Of a DNA stretch of 5,346 bases, positions 4,414-5,346 are shown in pieces. This stretch comes from an uncultured Clostridia bacterium (GTDB lineage: Bacteria; Bacillota; Clostridia; Oscillospirales; CAG-272). The notes beneath the pieces were generated by a model. The model did no database searches, was not told where the DNA came from, and saw only the letters and a list, made by a program, of their open reading frames with translations. Both the position numbers and the translations under genes were made by a program. Positions within the stretch are counted from its first letter, which is position 1; each line of letters begins with the position of its first letter. The stretch is from assembly GCA_946641795.1 (NCBI GenBank), contig CAMPBZ010000087.1, forward strand, positions 1 through 5,346, in the 5' to 3' direction.

Positions 4414-5319
4414 ATGTCTGTTTACGATATCATCGTCATCGGCGGCGGCCCCGCCGGATTGACCGCCGCGCTTTATGCCCGCCGCGCGAATAAATCGGTT
4501 CTCATTCTGGAAAAAGGCGCCTTTGGGGGACAGATCACCTTTTCCCCGAAGGTGGAGAACATTCCCGGTTTCCTTTCGCTTTCGGGCAACGAGTTTGCCG
4601 ACCACCTGGTAGAGCAAGTTCTGGAACAGGGCGCCGAGGTGGAAGTTTGTGAGGTGACCGGGATCCGGGACGGGGAGATTAAAACCGTTCTGACCGACAG
4701 CGGCGAGTTTCAGGCCAAGGCTGTGATTGTTGCCACCGGCGCACGCCACCGCCTTTTGGGCTTGGAGCGCGAAAAAGAGTTTATCGGCGACGGCATTTCG
4801 TTTTGCGCGGTCTGCGACGGCGCTTTTTACCAGGGCAAAACCGTTGCCGTCATTGGCGGCGGAAACTCGGCCTTGCAGGAGGCAATTCTGCTTTCCGAGC
4901 AATGTGAAAAGGTGTTTGTGGTTCAAAACCTGGACACCCTGACCGGCGAGCAGAAACTGCGCGACCATCTGGCCGCACGCCCGAACGTAGAGATCATTCT
5001 GGGAACGGTGGTCGATGCGATTTTGGGCGAAAAGGCGCTGACCGGTATTCGCGTCAAGCGCGTGGCGGACGGAGCGCTTTCCGACCTTGCCGTTGACGGA
5101 ATGTTCGTTGCCATCGGTCTGATCCCGCAGAACGAGCCGTTTGCAAACGTTGTCAAACTCAATTCCTACGGCTATGCCGACGCCGACGAATCCTGCCTGA
5201 CGGCAACGCCCGGCATTTTCGTTGCCGGCGACTGCCGCTCCAAAAAGATCCGCCAGGTAACGACCGCCGCCGCCGACGGTGCGGTTGCCGCACTGGCCGC
5301 CTGCGACTACGTGGATTGA
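4414..5319 (+). CDS. trxB: Thioredoxin reductase-family flavoprotein
   Basis: A 301-residue soluble FAD enzyme of the low-molecular-weight thioredoxin reductase family (usually 305-320 aa), which passes electrons through a cysteine pair to thioredoxin or glutaredoxin-like partners. The FAD-binding GGGPAG is at 10-15, GGQ at 38-40, and ATGA at 107-110. The redox-active CAVCD is at 131-135, the second nucleotide-binding motif GGGNSALQEA at 148-157, and the C-terminal FAD motif FVAGD at 269-273, followed by RQVTTAAADGA (280-290). Where NADPH-using members have HRRxxFRA, this protein reads QNLDTLTG (171-178), so the arginines that hold the 2'-phosphate are missing; it may use NADH or another donor. 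The gene follows the redoxin-fused nrdD by 73 nt on the same strand with no clear promoter, so the natural guess is that it reduces that fused domain, a free thioredoxin, or both. The family call is firm; the donor and partner are inferred. Confidence 0.92.
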   Translation: MSVYDIIVIGGGPAGLTAALYARRANKSVLILEKGAFGGQITFSPKVENIPGFLSLSGNEFADHLVEQVLEQGAEVEVCEVTGIRDGEIKTVLTDSGEFQAKAVIVATGARHRLLGLEREKEFIGDGISFCAVCDGAFYQGKTVAVIGGGNSALQEAILLSEQCEKVFVVQNLDTLTGEQKLRDHLAARPNVEIILGTVVDAILGEKALTGIRVKRVADGALSDLAVDGMFVAIGLIPQNEPFANVVKLNSYGYADADESCLTATPGIFVAGDCRSKKIRQVTTAAADGAVAALAACDYVD

Positions 5320-5332
5320 AAGAGGGGCCGCA

Positions 5333-5346
5333 ATGTACCGTTACGA
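5333..5346 (+). CDS. Start of an unidentified downstream gene (cut by window edge)
   Basis: An ATG at 5333 stands 13 nt after the trxB stop, with GAGGGG (5322-5327) 5 nt in front as a good ribosome binding site. Only four full codons (M-Y-R-Y) are visible, so no function can be given. The close spacing suggests co-transcription with trxB. Confidence 0.55.

Noticed and set aside
1..5346. CRISPR array, tRNA/rRNA, insertion sequence or phage features
   Set aside because: No regularly spaced repeats, no tRNA-like cloverleaf, no transposase and no terminal repeats were seen.

Overview
The window looks like chromosome of a strictly anaerobic, fairly GC-rich Firmicute. A gut clostridium of the Oscillospiraceae/Ruminococcaceae kind is my inference, not a proven assignment. 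Evidence: an oxygen-sensitive class III ribonucleotide reductase system, strong AGGAG-type ribosome binding sites, sigma-A type promoters and a clostridial-style MarR/ABC efflux pair.

Left part (1-766, minus strand): an autoregulated drug-efflux type operon. A consensus-like promoter (TTGACA, 17 bp, TAAACT) is followed at once by a perfect palindrome, TGTTAGC-GT-GCTAACA. Then come a MarR-family repressor (165 aa) and, overlapping its stop by 8 nt, the first 66 codons of an ABC exporter that runs off the window.

Middle (about 767-1967, plus strand): a divergent intergenic region with a TATAAT box, then nrdG, the radical-SAM activase of anaerobic ribonucleotide reductase (230 aa, real start at 1005). 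It is followed by a large branched intrinsic terminator. Next is a dense control region for nrdD: an extended -10 promoter overlapped by two tandem NrdR-box-like sites whose starts are 32 bp apart, then a leader with a GC-rich hairpin whose C-run could also pair with the nrdD Shine-Dalgarno sequence.

Right part (1968-5346, plus strand): nrdD (790 aa) carries, in order, an ATP cone, the ten-stranded glycyl-radical barrel, a zinc site, the glycyl radical loop, an extra CxxC linker and a fused glutaredoxin/thioredoxin-like domain (CPNC). After a hairpin, 73 nt on, comes a thioredoxin-reductase-family flavoprotein (301 aa) with the CAVC redox centre but without the usual NADPH HRRxxxR motif. A further gene starts 13 nt downstream and is cut by the window edge.

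Taken together, nrdG makes the glycyl radical on NrdD, NrdD reduces ribonucleotides, and the fused redoxin plus the neighbouring flavoprotein look like a dedicated route for re-reducing the NrdD active-site disulfide. This suggests a redoxin-dependent enzyme rather than the formate-dependent E. coli type. The fusion, the altered reductase and the leader RNA are the points most worth a second look.
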